Part shown: positions 1 to 9,399 of the stretch, piece after piece
Position numbering within the stretch: the stretch's first letter is position 1
How the letters are laid out: each line of letters opens with the position of its first letter
Assembly (NCBI GenBank): GCA_001768235.1
Contig: MENK01000009.1
Coordinates: forward strand, 1 to 64,000
DNA from: Bacteroidetes bacterium GWB2_32_14
GTDB taxonomy: Bacteria; Bacteroidota; Bacteroidia; Bacteroidales; UBA12077
DNA: 64,000 bases
Direction of reading: 5' to 3'
Position numbers and translations under genes: made by a program
The notes under the pieces: generated by a model
The model's database searches: none
Seen by the model: only the letters and a program-made list of their open reading frames with translations
Told to the model about the DNA's origin: nothing

Positions 1-60
1 TGCAACAAAATGTTACACTTTTTAATAAAACATATATAGAAATTCTAACTATAAGCAGTA

Positions 61-420
61 CTATTCTTCTCTTCTACGATCGCCGCCTCTGTTGTAGCCA
101 CCACCGCCACGGTTTCCACCGCCACGATTGTTACCACCTCTGAAGTTACCTCCGCCACCGCTTCTACGTTCGCCTTCTTTTCTTTCTTCAGCTTTGTTTA
201 CAACGATTGTACGTCCATCAACTTCCGAACCATTAAGTTCTTCAATTGCTTTAAGTGCTTGATCATCGTCAGGCATTTCAATAAAACCGTAACCTTTGCT
301 TCTTCCAGAGAATTTATCTGTAATAATTCTACAAGATGCTACTTCTCCGTATTCTTCGAAAAAGCCTTTTAATTCTTCTTCCTTAACTCTAAATGGAAGA
401 CTTCCAATAAAAATGTTCAT
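61..420 (-). CDS. RRM-type RNA-binding protein with RGG tail
   Basis: A 119-residue protein with a single RNA recognition motif. RNP2 (IFIGSL) lies at residues 3-8 and RNP1 (KGYGFIEM) at residues 43-49, the two beta strands that contact single-stranded RNA. Residues about 86-119 form a glycine/arginine tail with many RGG and GGG units, a low-complexity RNA-binding region. Family knowledge: small RRM-RGG proteins of this kind occur in Bacteroidetes and Cyanobacteria and probably act as cytoplasmic RNA chaperones or post-transcriptional regulators. It is monocistronic, with the convergent or same-strand neighbours clearly separated. The minus-strand upstream region has a TATTTTTG box of the Bacteroidetes -7 type but no well-spaced -33 element. 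The domain call is firm; the RNA target is unknown. Confidence 0.95.
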   Translation of the reverse strand: MNIFIGSLPFRVKEEELKGFFEEYGEVASCRIITDKFSGRSKGYGFIEMPDDDQALKAIEELNGSEVDGRTIVVNKAEERKEGERRSGGGGNFRGGNNRGGGNRGGGGYNRGGDRRREE

Positions 421-517
421 ACTATAAAAAAAAATTTAAGTGTAAATGATTGTGCAAAAATAACTTTATTTTAATACAAAAACTATTTATAGTCAAATAA
501 TTTCAATATTACCCGAT

Positions 518-1336
518 TTATTGACCATTAACTTTCTTTTGTAAAACAAAACTCCAATACTCCATTTTACCGTTTGCAAAAGACTCATATCGTTCTGTTC
601 CTTTTGTACCGGCAAATTGCAAAAATGCCTTATTTAAAAACCCGGGTATTTGGTCGTTTATCAGGTTTTCTCTACGAATATGATCATAATCCAGGGCCTT
701 AACAACATTTTTCGAGATGTTTTCCTGAGAGATAAGTTCTAAGCCGCATTTGCTTAATTGTGCTTTTATTGTATCAACTTCGTTATGTCTTATCATGTCA
801 GCAAATAAAAAATACCCGTCTTTTTTTAATACTCTTTTAACTTCATTGAAAAAAACATCAAGGTTTTTGTAGCATCTTGCCGATTCGACATTAACAACTG
901 CATCAAATGTGTTGTCATCAAATGGTGGTTTTTCTGCAAATCCTTTAATAAATGATAAGCCATTAACATTGTGATGTTTATTGCAAAAATCAATAACCTG
1001 TTTTGATATATCAAGGGCTGTGTAAGATTCGGGATTGTAATAACGGGTGATATAAGAAGCACCTCCTCCTCTTCCTGAACCAATTTCCAATACTTTTTTA
1101 TCTTTTAATTCAACTTTATTAACAACATGGTCATATAATTGAATGCAATACCTGTCGCTTTCGTCCCTGTCAAGCAAAACGAGTTGTTTTTCTCCATTTA
1201 AACTTGCATACCCATAATTCATAAAAGTAGCTGCTTTGTCCTTATCGAAACGGATCATTAAGTTATGCCATAGTTGCCATAATGGTCTTCTTACTACCCG
1301 GGGTAATTCACAATATTTTTCAACAATTTTTTGCAT
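518..1336 (-). CDS. class I SAM-dependent methyltransferase
   Basis: A 272-residue soluble protein with a Rossmann-type methyltransferase fold. Motif I (VLEIGSGRGGG) lies at residues 82-92, an acidic residue ends strand 2 (YTALDIS), and a later motif (FDAVVNVES) is followed by a typical VLKKDGYFLFAD strand. The NVESARCY segment and the N-terminal extension resemble the mycobacterial phthiotriol/phenolphthiotriol methyltransferase group, which methylates lipid-linked hydroxyls, but the substrate here cannot be inferred from sequence. The gene stands alone between the RRM gene and the first histidine kinase. The 239 bp upstream contain no convincing feature. The methyltransferase assignment is secure; the substrate is unknown. 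Confidence 0.88.
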   Translation of the reverse strand: MQKIVEKYCELPRVVRRPLWQLWHNLMIRFDKDKAATFMNYGYASLNGEKQLVLLDRDESDRYCIQLYDHVVNKVELKDKKVLEIGSGRGGGASYITRYYNPESYTALDISKQVIDFCNKHHNVNGLSFIKGFAEKPPFDDNTFDAVVNVESARCYKNLDVFFNEVKRVLKKDGYFLFADMIRHNEVDTIKAQLSKCGLELISQENISKNVVKALDYDHIRRENLINDQIPGFLNKAFLQFAGTKGTERYESFANGKMEYWSFVLQKKVNGQ

Positions 1337-1575
1337 AGGTTTCTGTTTTTTGGCAAATAGTTTATCATTTACCCTTGTTAATACTAATAATTCTATTTGT
1401 TGTCAATTTACATAACTTCCCTTATAAAAGGATAATTTTGGTATGCAACAATAGCAGTGCAATGTATGAAAATTATTACGATTTAACGAAGAATCCCGTG
1501 AATTATGAAATTTTTAATTCTAATAGGAAGTAAATAACATAATCCAATGCTAGTTTTTCCTTTAAAATCAATTTT

Positions 1576-3564
1576 CTAAACAGGAATTGTGAATTTAAAG
1601 TTACTTCCATTACCAGGAGTGCTTTCAACCCAAATTTTCCCACTGTGTTTTTCGACAAATTCTTTGCATAAAATCAGGCCTAATCCACTTCCTCTTTCAT
1701 GATTTGTACCCGGGCTTGAAAACATGGTATCAATTCTGAATAGGTTTTGAATGTCTCTTTCAGAAATACCCACTCCTGTATCTCTTACAGAAACGAGAAT
1801 ATCGGAACTATTTTTTTCTGCTTTTATAAACACCAAACCATTTCGCGATGTAAATTTTACTGCATTACTGATTAAATTACGCAGTATTGTTTTTATTTGA
1901 TTTTCGTCTCCTGTAAACTCAATATCTTCAGGAACATTATTATTTACTTTTATATCTTTAAACTGACTTTGGTTTGCAATATTCTCAATACAACTCTGGG
2001 TAAGTTTTTTTAATCGAATTTTTTCAGGGTGGAATAAAATTTGATCGGTTTGTGTTTGTGCCCATTGTAATAAATTGTCTAATAATATGTACCCATTTTT
2101 AGATGTGTCGTAAATAATATTTAATTGTTCGAGTATATCTTCTTCGCTGAATTCTTTGAACTCGGTTTTTAATATTTCTGAATAACCAATAAGCGTGTTA
2201 AACGGGTTTTTTAAATCGTGAGCTATGATTGAAAAGAACTTATCTTTAGTTGCATTTGCTTCTTCAAGTTTACGCGAATATTCAACAATTTTTTTTGTGC
2301 GTTCCGCGATCAACAATTCCAAGTTTTCATTTATACTTTTTAACTGAGCAGAATTGCTTATTGCCAGATGATAAGCTTTGGTATGATCAACTGCCAATAC
2401 AAAGAATATAACAACATTAATAAGGAAAACAGCATTTGGAGTTAATAATATAAAAGGTTTGATTTTTAATACCGCGAAATAGTATCCATCATAAAATCCG
2501 GCAAAGAGATTCAAGGCCATAACAATAAAAATAAAAAACGATCGATAGTCTCTTTCTTTTCGAAAAAATAATAACGAAATAATAAAAAGTATAACATCTC
2601 CAAGAATAAGGACTACAAGTGGATAATCATTATATGCATTAACAACTTCGTTTGCATTTTTACCTTTAATAATAAGATAAACTGCCGGTAAATAAAGAAT
2701 GGCCAAAAAGAGTTTGAATAATTTTTTCTTTTTAAAAAGATTTGAATAGTCTATAAAAAAGAAAATCCCAATTAACATAAATAAAGGAAATCCTATTCGA
2801 GCAATCTTTTCGAGCAGATAAGTATTTGCAAAATCATAGGAAATAATATTATTAATATAACTAATAACAAAAAAGAGATTCATTAAAGCAAAGTACAAAA
2901 AGTGCAGTTTTTGATACTCTCTCCGGCTAAAATAGGTGAAGAAGAAAAAAATTGAAAAAACAATACCACAAACAGCAAGAGCTATAATTAATTTAGGTCC
3001 GAAAAGATTTCTATAAAAAACAAATTTATTCGTGTCTTTTGCATCGGAAATAAATACCTTGTTAATACGGTATTGTTCGCCTTCCTTTGGAAAGAGCTGA
3101 AAAGCTATTTCATTCTTAGCATTGTAATTTATATTTTTAGCAGATAACATGATGCTTTCGGAATAATGCATCCTGCTTGTGTACTTATCGTTTGCAATCC
3201 CTCTTTTAAATATTAATCTGCCATTAAAATAGATATTACAACAATAATCAATAGGCATAGCGGCTAAACATAAGCTATTATTAACATTTGAGCTGTCAAT
3301 AATAAACTCTGCACGAAGAGTTAACATTCGATTTGAAAACGGCCTTGTGCATGCTGGTTTTTCTCCATTGTATTTTACAAATCCCAAATCAGAAATATTT
3401 CCGGTAAGATATTTCCCTTCAGCCAGCTCAGATTCTAATATATAAAAATCGAGATATAAACGGGAATCAGAAATTTTATAAACAGGTTGTGCAAATAATA
3501 TGGATTCCTTAGTAAGAAAAACCAAAAATAATGCTATTTTACAGAGAATTAGTTGAATTTTCAT
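1576..3564 (-). CDS. 7TMR-DISM-type membrane histidine kinase (copy 1)
   Basis: A 662-residue sensor kinase. After an N-terminal signal segment there is an extracytoplasmic beta-rich domain (about 25-175), about seven transmembrane helices (about 185-395; 7TMR-DISM arrangement) and a coiled-coil linker ending TKKIVEYSRKLEEA. The HisKA domain has the phospho-accepting His449 in FSIIAHDLKNPF. The HATPase_c domain shows the N box (NLISNAVKF), the G1 box (DTGVGI) and the G2 box (GSGLGL). No receiver domain or adjacent response regulator is present, so the partner is encoded elsewhere. It lies 124 bp from, and is closely related to, the kinase gene at 3689-5683, so the pair is a tandem duplication. 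The ligand is unknown. Confidence 0.93.
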   Translation of the reverse strand: MKIQLILCKIALFLVFLTKESILFAQPVYKISDSRLYLDFYILESELAEGKYLTGNISDLGFVKYNGEKPACTRPFSNRMLTLRAEFIIDSSNVNNSLCLAAMPIDYCCNIYFNGRLIFKRGIANDKYTSRMHYSESIMLSAKNINYNAKNEIAFQLFPKEGEQYRINKVFISDAKDTNKFVFYRNLFGPKLIIALAVCGIVFSIFFFFTYFSRREYQKLHFLYFALMNLFFVISYINNIISYDFANTYLLEKIARIGFPLFMLIGIFFFIDYSNLFKKKKLFKLFLAILYLPAVYLIIKGKNANEVVNAYNDYPLVVLILGDVILFIISLLFFRKERDYRSFFIFIVMALNLFAGFYDGYYFAVLKIKPFILLTPNAVFLINVVIFFVLAVDHTKAYHLAISNSAQLKSINENLELLIAERTKKIVEYSRKLEEANATKDKFFSIIAHDLKNPFNTLIGYSEILKTEFKEFSEEDILEQLNIIYDTSKNGYILLDNLLQWAQTQTDQILFHPEKIRLKKLTQSCIENIANQSQFKDIKVNNNVPEDIEFTGDENQIKTILRNLISNAVKFTSRNGLVFIKAEKNSSDILVSVRDTGVGISERDIQNLFRIDTMFSSPGTNHERGSGLGLILCKEFVEKHSGKIWVESTPGNGSNFKFTIPV

Positions 3565-3688
3565 TATCCAAGCATGTAAACTACTAAAAAATTAAGAATT
3601 TTAAATACGAAAATTGGGAAACTAAAACACCTGCAAAATAAAAAAAAGGAGAAACATTTTGAGTAAATACATTAAATATTTTTAACAA

Positions 3689-5683
3689 TTATTTTACCGG
3701 AATAGTAAATTTAAAATTACTTCCATACCCGGGAATACTTTCGACCCAAATTTTACCATTGTGTTTTTCAACAAATTCTTTGCAAAGGATTAAACCCAAT
3801 CCACTTCCTCTCTCGTGGTTTGTGCCCGGTTTTGAAAACATCTTATCGATTCTGAATAAATCCTGAATATCTTTTTCAGACATACCTACACCAGTATCTC
3901 TCACTGAAACCATTATATCAGAATTACTTTTTTCTGATTTTATAATAATCAAACCATTTCGTGCGGTATATTTAACTGCATTACAAATTAAATTTCGCAG
4001 AATCGTTTTTATCTGATTTTGATCCCCTTTTATTACAATATCTTCAGGAACATTATTAATCACTTCAATATCTTTAAACCGGCTCTGGTTTTCAATATTT
4101 TCAATACAAACCTGGGTAAGTTTTTTTAATTGTATTTCTTCAGGATTAAAGCTAATCTGGTTGGTTTGTGTTTGAGCCCATTGTAATAAATTATCTAATA
4201 ATACATAGCCATTTTTAGATGTGGCGTATATAATATTGAGTTGATCGTGTATATCGTGTTCACTCATATCTCTGAATTCTGATTTTAATAATTCAGAATA
4301 GCCAATAAGCGTGTTAAATGGGTTTTTTAAATCGTGAGCTATAATAGAAAAAAACTTGTCTTTGGTTGTATTTGCTTCTTCGAGCTTATGTGTATATTCA
4401 ACAATTTTTTTCGTGCGTTCTGCTACCATTAACTCTAAATTTTCATTTAAGCTTTTTAATTGTTTTGAATTACTGATTGCTAAATGGTATATTTTAGTAT
4501 GATCAACTGCTAATACAAAAAATATGACCAAATTCATAAGAAATACAGAATATGGAGTAAATAAAACGAATGGTTTAACTTTTAGTATTGCAAAAAAGTA
4601 TGTATCATGCATTCCTGCAAAGAAATTAAATGCGAAAACCAATAACAGGAATAACGATTTTACAGATTTTTCTTTAATAAAATAGATAGCTGACAAAATT
4701 GCAAAAGCTAATTCTCCAATAACCAGCATTGTTATTGGATATGTATTATTTGCTCTCAATAAGTCTGACAAATTATGCTGAACGAGAAGTAAGGCAATTG
4801 CAGGGAGATAAATAATTAATATGAAAATTTTAATTTTTTTATGAAATCTTAATAGAATACCCGTGTACTCGAAAAGAAAGAAAAGACAAAAAATCATCGC
4901 CAATTGAAATCCCACACGCGAAATAATTTCAACTATAAATGTATTTGTGAAATTATAAGTAAAAATATTATTAATAATACTTATGAAAAAAAAGAAATTC
5001 ATTAATGCAAAAAACAAGTAGGATTGTTTTTTATAATCAGCCCGGCTCAGGTATGTAAATAAATAATATACAAAAAATATTAAACCGCAAAATGTTAATG
5101 CCAGGGTGAGTTTTATACCCCAAAAATTACGAAGGAAAACATAATATGAAGCATCTCTGGCTTTTGATATAAACGATCTGTTTATTGAATTGATTTCACC
5201 TTCTTTGGGATACAGTTGAATTGCAATATCATTTATTTTATTATATAAAATGAAGTCAGGTGGCAGGAAAATACTTTCAGAATAATGAATTCTATTTGTA
5301 TAGCCATTTTTAATATTCCCTCTAAAGCCAATTAAGTTACCGTTTAAGAAAATTGCACAGGGATAATCAACCGGCATTACAACAAGATATAAATCCTGCT
5401 TTATGTTAGAACTATCAATAATCAGGTTTGAGCGCAAAGTAAGCATTCTGTCATTTGCAGGCCTCGTGTTTGGAGTTTCTTTAAAATTATATTTTTGGAA
5501 TCCTTGTTCTGTAATATTACCCTGAATATATTTCCCTTCGGAGAATTCACTTTCTAAAATATAAAAATCGGGATATAACCGGGTGTCGGAACCTTTATAA
5601 ACTACTTGTGAAAATAATAATGAAACTTTTAAAACGAATATGACTACAATAAATGATTTAAAATATCGATATTTTATTCTCAT
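3689..5683 (-). CDS. 7TMR-DISM-type membrane histidine kinase (copy 2)
   Basis: A 664-residue paralogue of the kinase at 1576-3564 with the same order: signal segment, extracytoplasmic domain containing the shared stretch TRLYPDFYILESEFSEGKY, seven transmembrane helices, linker, HisKA (His450 in FSIIAHDLKNPF) and HATPase_c (DTGVGM, GSGLGL). By eye the kinase halves are much more alike than the sensor and membrane halves, as expected if the copies kept one output but diverged in signal perception. It is transcribed before copy 1 on the same strand, possibly as one transcript. No receiver or regulator gene is adjacent. The cognate signal and regulator are not identifiable here. Confidence 0.93.
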   Translation of the reverse strand: MRIKYRYFKSFIVVIFVLKVSLLFSQVVYKGSDTRLYPDFYILESEFSEGKYIQGNITEQGFQKYNFKETPNTRPANDRMLTLRSNLIIDSSNIKQDLYLVVMPVDYPCAIFLNGNLIGFRGNIKNGYTNRIHYSESIFLPPDFILYNKINDIAIQLYPKEGEINSINRSFISKARDASYYVFLRNFWGIKLTLALTFCGLIFFVYYLFTYLSRADYKKQSYLFFALMNFFFFISIINNIFTYNFTNTFIVEIISRVGFQLAMIFCLFFLFEYTGILLRFHKKIKIFILIIYLPAIALLLVQHNLSDLLRANNTYPITMLVIGELAFAILSAIYFIKEKSVKSLFLLLVFAFNFFAGMHDTYFFAILKVKPFVLFTPYSVFLMNLVIFFVLAVDHTKIYHLAISNSKQLKSLNENLELMVAERTKKIVEYTHKLEEANTTKDKFFSIIAHDLKNPFNTLIGYSELLKSEFRDMSEHDIHDQLNIIYATSKNGYVLLDNLLQWAQTQTNQISFNPEEIQLKKLTQVCIENIENQSRFKDIEVINNVPEDIVIKGDQNQIKTILRNLICNAVKYTARNGLIIIKSEKSNSDIMVSVRDTGVGMSEKDIQDLFRIDKMFSKPGTNHERGSGLGLILCKEFVEKHNGKIWVESIPGYGSNFKFTIPVK

Positions 5684-5790
5684 ATAAAGTACTTTATAAT
5701 TGAACTCCCTGAAGAAAGCATTTAAAGATAATAGAATTATATTTAAAAATCAGATTAAAATCGAAAAAAACCATATAATTACATGGCCAC

Positions 5791-5830
5791 AATAATAAAA
5801 AAAGCAGTGTTAAAGTTAATTAACACTGCT
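5791..5830 (-). terminator. Rho-independent terminator of the dehydrogenase gene
   Basis: Perfect inverted repeat AGCAGTGTTAA/TTAACACTGCT (5803-5830) with a 6-nt centre. Read on the minus strand it is followed by seven Ts. It sits 20 bp past the stop codon of the gene at 5851-6984. Confidence 0.85.
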
Positions 5831-5850
5831 ACATAGCTATAATTTATAAC

Positions 5851-6984
5851 TTATAATACTTTTTCCATTTTTTTATAATGTATATTTCTTTCTTTTAAAT
5901 AATTTATCATGTAAGTAAAACATTCTGGGTATTTACCAACAAGCTCAGGGGGAAAGACGCCTTTTTTTGCAAACACATCATTCAAAACCATATTAACAGC
6001 TGCAGTTGCAGTAAAGCCGGTTGTTCTGGCCATTGATGATAGTTTTTCTTTAGCATCATACTTATCGTGCAAATCGTAAATAATTTCTTTTTTCAATCCA
6101 TTTTCTTCGCCTTTTAAAATAATTCGCATGATTGTAAATTCTTGTTCTTCGGGTTCAAGTTTCCAGATTTTAAATAATATTTCTGATGTAAAATCGAACG
6201 GTGATATTTCTTTTCCTTTAACTTTTATTGTCTCATAGTCAAGAAACCCGGCTGCTTTAAGAGCCTTAATCATATTTATATGACCAGGATAACGCAGGGT
6301 TTTCTCTTTCATGTTAGGAATGTTACTTAAAGTAAAAATAAGAGAACGTAATCCATCGGAATTAAATGCTTCGAGTGTTCCGACATTATCAAAATCGATA
6401 AATTCAGTATCGCTCATGGCAGGTTTTACAATCATCTTGCTATTTTCCACATAACGTGCGGGACGTGTGTATTCTTCAATTACATCACATGGTGAAAACG
6501 GAGCTTTATATTCAAACGGAAAAGTCCTTACTATTGGTAAGCCTCCTACCATGTATTCAAAATTCTCAATTTTCATTTTTTCATTATGATATCCGGCAAT
6601 AATATTAGGCATCCCGGGAGCAACACCACAGTCCATAATCACTGTTACATTATTTTCTTTTGCAAGTTGATCGAGATGTAATACATCTTCAGGTAAAAAG
6701 GAAATATCAACAAGATTTTTTTTATTTTTTATAACCTGAATCATGGTTTGCAAACCCAAAAACCCGGGCACTGCAGATACAACAATATCAAATGGTTTTA
6801 TTGCCTTTGATAGTTCTTTTTCATTGGTAACATCCAGAACCTGAGTTTTAATATTGTAATTTTCAGAAAGGTAGTTTAATGAGTTAACATCAATATCGGT
6901 TGACATTACTTCGTGTTTTTTTGATAAATCAATAGCCATAGCCTTTCCAACCATTCCGGCACCAAGTATTATTATTTTTTTCAT
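5851..6984 (-). CDS. saccharopine dehydrogenase / lysine 6-dehydrogenase-like oxidoreductase
   Basis: A 377-residue protein with an N-terminal Rossmann domain. The dinucleotide-binding GAGMVG motif lies in residues 6-17, an acidic residue ends beta 2 (STDID), and the DCGVAPGMPNIIAG segment is typical of saccharopine dehydrogenase/homospermidine synthase relatives. The C-terminal part matches the catalytic half of the family. Known members oxidise saccharopine or lysine with NAD(P); this length and the compact second domain fit the lysine 6-dehydrogenase-like branch better than classical saccharopine dehydrogenase. No lysine pathway gene is adjacent (a KamA-type enzyme lies 30 kb away). A clear terminator follows the gene. 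The superfamily is firm, the substrate is a guess. Confidence 0.85.
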   Translation of the reverse strand: MKKIIILGAGMVGKAMAIDLSKKHEVMSTDIDVNSLNYLSENYNIKTQVLDVTNEKELSKAIKPFDIVVSAVPGFLGLQTMIQVIKNKKNLVDISFLPEDVLHLDQLAKENNVTVIMDCGVAPGMPNIIAGYHNEKMKIENFEYMVGGLPIVRTFPFEYKAPFSPCDVIEEYTRPARYVENSKMIVKPAMSDTEFIDFDNVGTLEAFNSDGLRSLIFTLSNIPNMKEKTLRYPGHINMIKALKAAGFLDYETIKVKGKEISPFDFTSEILFKIWKLEPEEQEFTIMRIILKGEENGLKKEIIYDLHDKYDAKEKLSSMARTTGFTATAAVNMVLNDVFAKKGVFPPELVGKYPECFTYMINYLKERNIHYKKMEKVL

Positions 6985-7190
6985 GTGTATTTGTTTTAAT
7001 GTTTTATTTAAAAATCCCTTAACCAGGCTCTAAATAAAATTTATTATTTTCCCCTGATTTTAATTATTTGGATGATTAAAACAAGGAATTATAACCCATT
7101 AAAACGGTTCTGAAAGGTTATTGTATGTTCATTAAATAAAAACATGGAACTCAAAAGTACATTTTTTATTTTTATAAAACCAACTTAAAA

Positions 7191-7222
7191 ATTGTCTCTG
7201 TTTTATTCTTTTGGTAACTTTA
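7191..7222 (+). promoter_or_regulatory. putative Bacteroidetes-type promoter for the FISUMP gene
   Basis: ATTG (7191-7194), a 20-nt spacer and TAACTTTA (7215-7222) resemble the -33 TTTG / -7 TAnnTTTG promoter of Bacteroidetes, with one mismatch in each box. It ends 37 bp before the start codon. Confidence 0.35.
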
Positions 7223-7259
7223 GAAATCAAAAAATTGTAAAAATCAAAATTAAAAGATT

Positions 7260-9089
7260 ATGAAATATTTTCTACTAATCGCATTTAGTGTATTGTATAT
7301 AAACATCTTTGCACAAACAATTAACAATGTAACAATAAAACAAAACCAGGGAGAACTGAATTTACAATACGATCTCTATGCTAAGCCCGATATTGCATTT
7401 ACTGTTAGTGTACTCTATTCAGCAGATAAAGTAAAATGGGATAAAATTGAAAAAATTCATGGCGAAGTTGGTGACAGCATTTTCCCGGGAAAAGACAAAC
7501 AAATTGTAATATGGATAGACCATTTAGAAAATGTTAAACCAAATTTATTTTTTAAAATTTCAGCTGTTTACCCAACGTTTGATCCTTTAAAAAAAGGAAC
7601 AGTACGCGATGCAACAGGAAATACATATAACTGGATTCGTTATGACAATACCCGCTGGATGACGCAGAATCTAAAATCTACAAAAGATGCACCAGAATGT
7701 GGAACAATTTATAACTATACGGCAGCTATAAATGCATGTCCTGATGAGTGGCAATTACCATCCGATGATGATTGGCTTCAGTTAGAAAAATATTTTGGTA
7801 TTTCTCCAGCAAAAGCAAGTGAATTTGGTTTACGTGATATAAAAAACTTAAAAACATTTAACGATTCTGGTTTTGTGCTTAACGAATGTAAATACCTGAA
7901 AACATTTTACCCGAACCAGGTTGCTGTTGCATTCTGGACCAGCACTGTAAATAAACTTCTCTATCTTGGGTATTCTGAAAAATATATTGCGCGTATTATA
8001 CGACTTAACGAGAACAAAATTAGCAGGGAACTACGTGAAAAAACCGACGAGCTTAGCGTGCGTTGTATCAAAAGTGCGCTCTATAATGAAACAATAGAAT
8101 CTGTTCTTGAAACAAAAATAAACTTGGAAAACACAACGGGTACATTTAAAGATGTTTATACCGGCGAAAAATTTGAATATATATATGCAGGAAATTCAGT
8201 TTGGTTGAAAAAAGATATTGTCGGCACATTTCAATTTTCAGAAATAAACGACAAATGCCCTGTAGGTTGGCGATTACCCGTGGAACAGGAATGGAAAGAT
8301 TTATTCAATTATTATAAACCATCAATTCAACTTGCAAACGAAAGCAATATAATAAGCGAACGCATGAGTACACAAGGACTATGGAGCTTCAATATGTCAG
8401 CAAGCGATTACTGGATGGGTTCAAAATATTACATATACAACACCTATTGGATTAATAGGGAAAATAAAGAAGACAGCAAGAAATTAATGACTTACCCTAC
8501 AAATAAATCAAATAGTACCGGTTGGGTAAATAAACAAACCAACGAAAAAGCAAAATTACGCTGCGTTCTTGATAACAAAGAATATGCTTCTTATTCTGAA
8601 TCGGTTGAAACAGGTAAATTCACAGATACCCGCGACAACACAGAATATTCCTGGGTAAATATTGACAACAAGGTATGGATGTCAGAAAACCTGAGTTATA
8701 ATATGGGCGAAAACAGTTCGTGCCGGGATGCAATAAAATTAAATTGTGAAGCTTTTGGGTATTTATATTCTCTGGCTGTTGTACAAAATGCATGTCCGGA
8801 TGGTTGGCAAATTCCAACATCTGACGATTGGAAAAAAATTCTCGCGAAAACTGTAAATAACATGCCTGCATTATATCCTTTTGGTAAAACCGGTTTAAAT
8901 ATATTACTTGGAGGAGAAATAATTGTTGATGATTCGGGTAAAAAACCTATACCTGTTTATACTTCAAAATATATATATTCAGATGCAGGAAATATCGGTT
9001 TTTTCTATCTCGATTCAAATGGAAAAGCTGAACAAGTTGAAAAGGCAAAGAAAAAGGATTTAATCTATATTCGTTGTGTAAAACGATAA
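7260..9089 (+). CDS. secreted protein with three FISUMP domains
   Basis: A 609-residue protein with an N-terminal signal peptide (MKYFLLIAFSVLYINIFAQ). An N-terminal beta domain (about 20-110) precedes three repeats of the Fibrobacter succinogenes major paralogous (FISUMP) domain, at about 112-270, 295-435 and 450-608. Each begins with a variant of G-T/K-F-x-D-x-R/Y...Y-x-W-I/V...W-M-x-x-N-L and contains the hallmark C-P-D/V-G/E-W-Q/R-I/L-P segment (CPDEWQLP, CPVGWRLP, CPDGWQIP) and a late R-C-V/I-K strand. FISUMP proteins are surface or outer-membrane associated in Bacteroidetes and Fibrobacteres and of unknown biochemical role. The gene is monocistronic, has its own candidate promoter and is followed by a strong terminator. 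Confidence 0.9.
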   Translation: MKYFLLIAFSVLYINIFAQTINNVTIKQNQGELNLQYDLYAKPDIAFTVSVLYSADKVKWDKIEKIHGEVGDSIFPGKDKQIVIWIDHLENVKPNLFFKISAVYPTFDPLKKGTVRDATGNTYNWIRYDNTRWMTQNLKSTKDAPECGTIYNYTAAINACPDEWQLPSDDDWLQLEKYFGISPAKASEFGLRDIKNLKTFNDSGFVLNECKYLKTFYPNQVAVAFWTSTVNKLLYLGYSEKYIARIIRLNENKISRELREKTDELSVRCIKSALYNETIESVLETKINLENTTGTFKDVYTGEKFEYIYAGNSVWLKKDIVGTFQFSEINDKCPVGWRLPVEQEWKDLFNYYKPSIQLANESNIISERMSTQGLWSFNMSASDYWMGSKYYIYNTYWINRENKEDSKKLMTYPTNKSNSTGWVNKQTNEKAKLRCVLDNKEYASYSESVETGKFTDTRDNTEYSWVNIDNKVWMSENLSYNMGENSSCRDAIKLNCEAFGYLYSLAVVQNACPDGWQIPTSDDWKKILAKTVNNMPALYPFGKTGLNILLGGEIIVDDSGKKPIPVYTSKYIYSDAGNIGFFYLDSNGKAEQVEKAKKKDLIYIRCVKR

Positions 9090-9097
9090 GACAAAAC

Positions 9098-9119
9098 AAG
9101 CGGGTTAACCCGCTTTTTG
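9098..9119 (+). terminator. Rho-independent terminator after the FISUMP gene
   Basis: An 18-bp perfect palindrome (AAGCGGGTTAACCCGCTT, 9098-9115) followed by five Ts, 8 bp after the stop codon. Confidence 0.85.
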
Positions 9120-9134
9120 TATTTAAATTATAAT

Positions 9135-9397
9135 CATTGGTGTCCGATTGAAATTTTACTAAACCTTGTAATATGAATAATGTTAAGCCTTTTCTTAGAT
9201 TTCGCCACTAAGTGGCTTCATTTTTATTTACTGTTTAATTCTACAAAGATTTTACCCAGCCTGCGGCAGGCAGGTGCTACGCAGTATTTATATTAGCAAC
9301 GTAGTTGCTATATATTTGTATATAAATACATTATAAAATTTATTAAGCAACATAGTTACGACATCTTTATTAGTTTCAATTTTGCCGGATAATAGTG
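9135..9397 (+). mobile_element. MITE-like element, copy 1 (263 bp)
   Basis: First of four copies of one short non-coding element. It starts CATTGGTGTCCGATT and ends CCGGATAATAGTG; the end, reverse-complemented, matches the start imperfectly, giving terminal inverted repeats of about 20 bp. It is bounded by an exact 9-bp direct repeat aattataat (9126-9134 and 9398-9406), read as the target-site duplication. The right duplication contains the tolC-like gene's stop codon (9400-9402), so insertion took place at the extreme 3' end of that gene. It contains the nested 19-bp GC-rich unit also found in copies 2 and 3. It has no open reading frame of note and would need a transposase in trans. Confidence 0.88.
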
Positions 9398-9399
9398 AA

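Noticed and set aside
826-1083. Open frames within the methyltransferase, efflux, ABC-F, transporter and other genes on other frames
   Set aside because: They overlap strongly supported genes, have no domain, signal peptide or promoter of their own, and show the composition of shadow frames.
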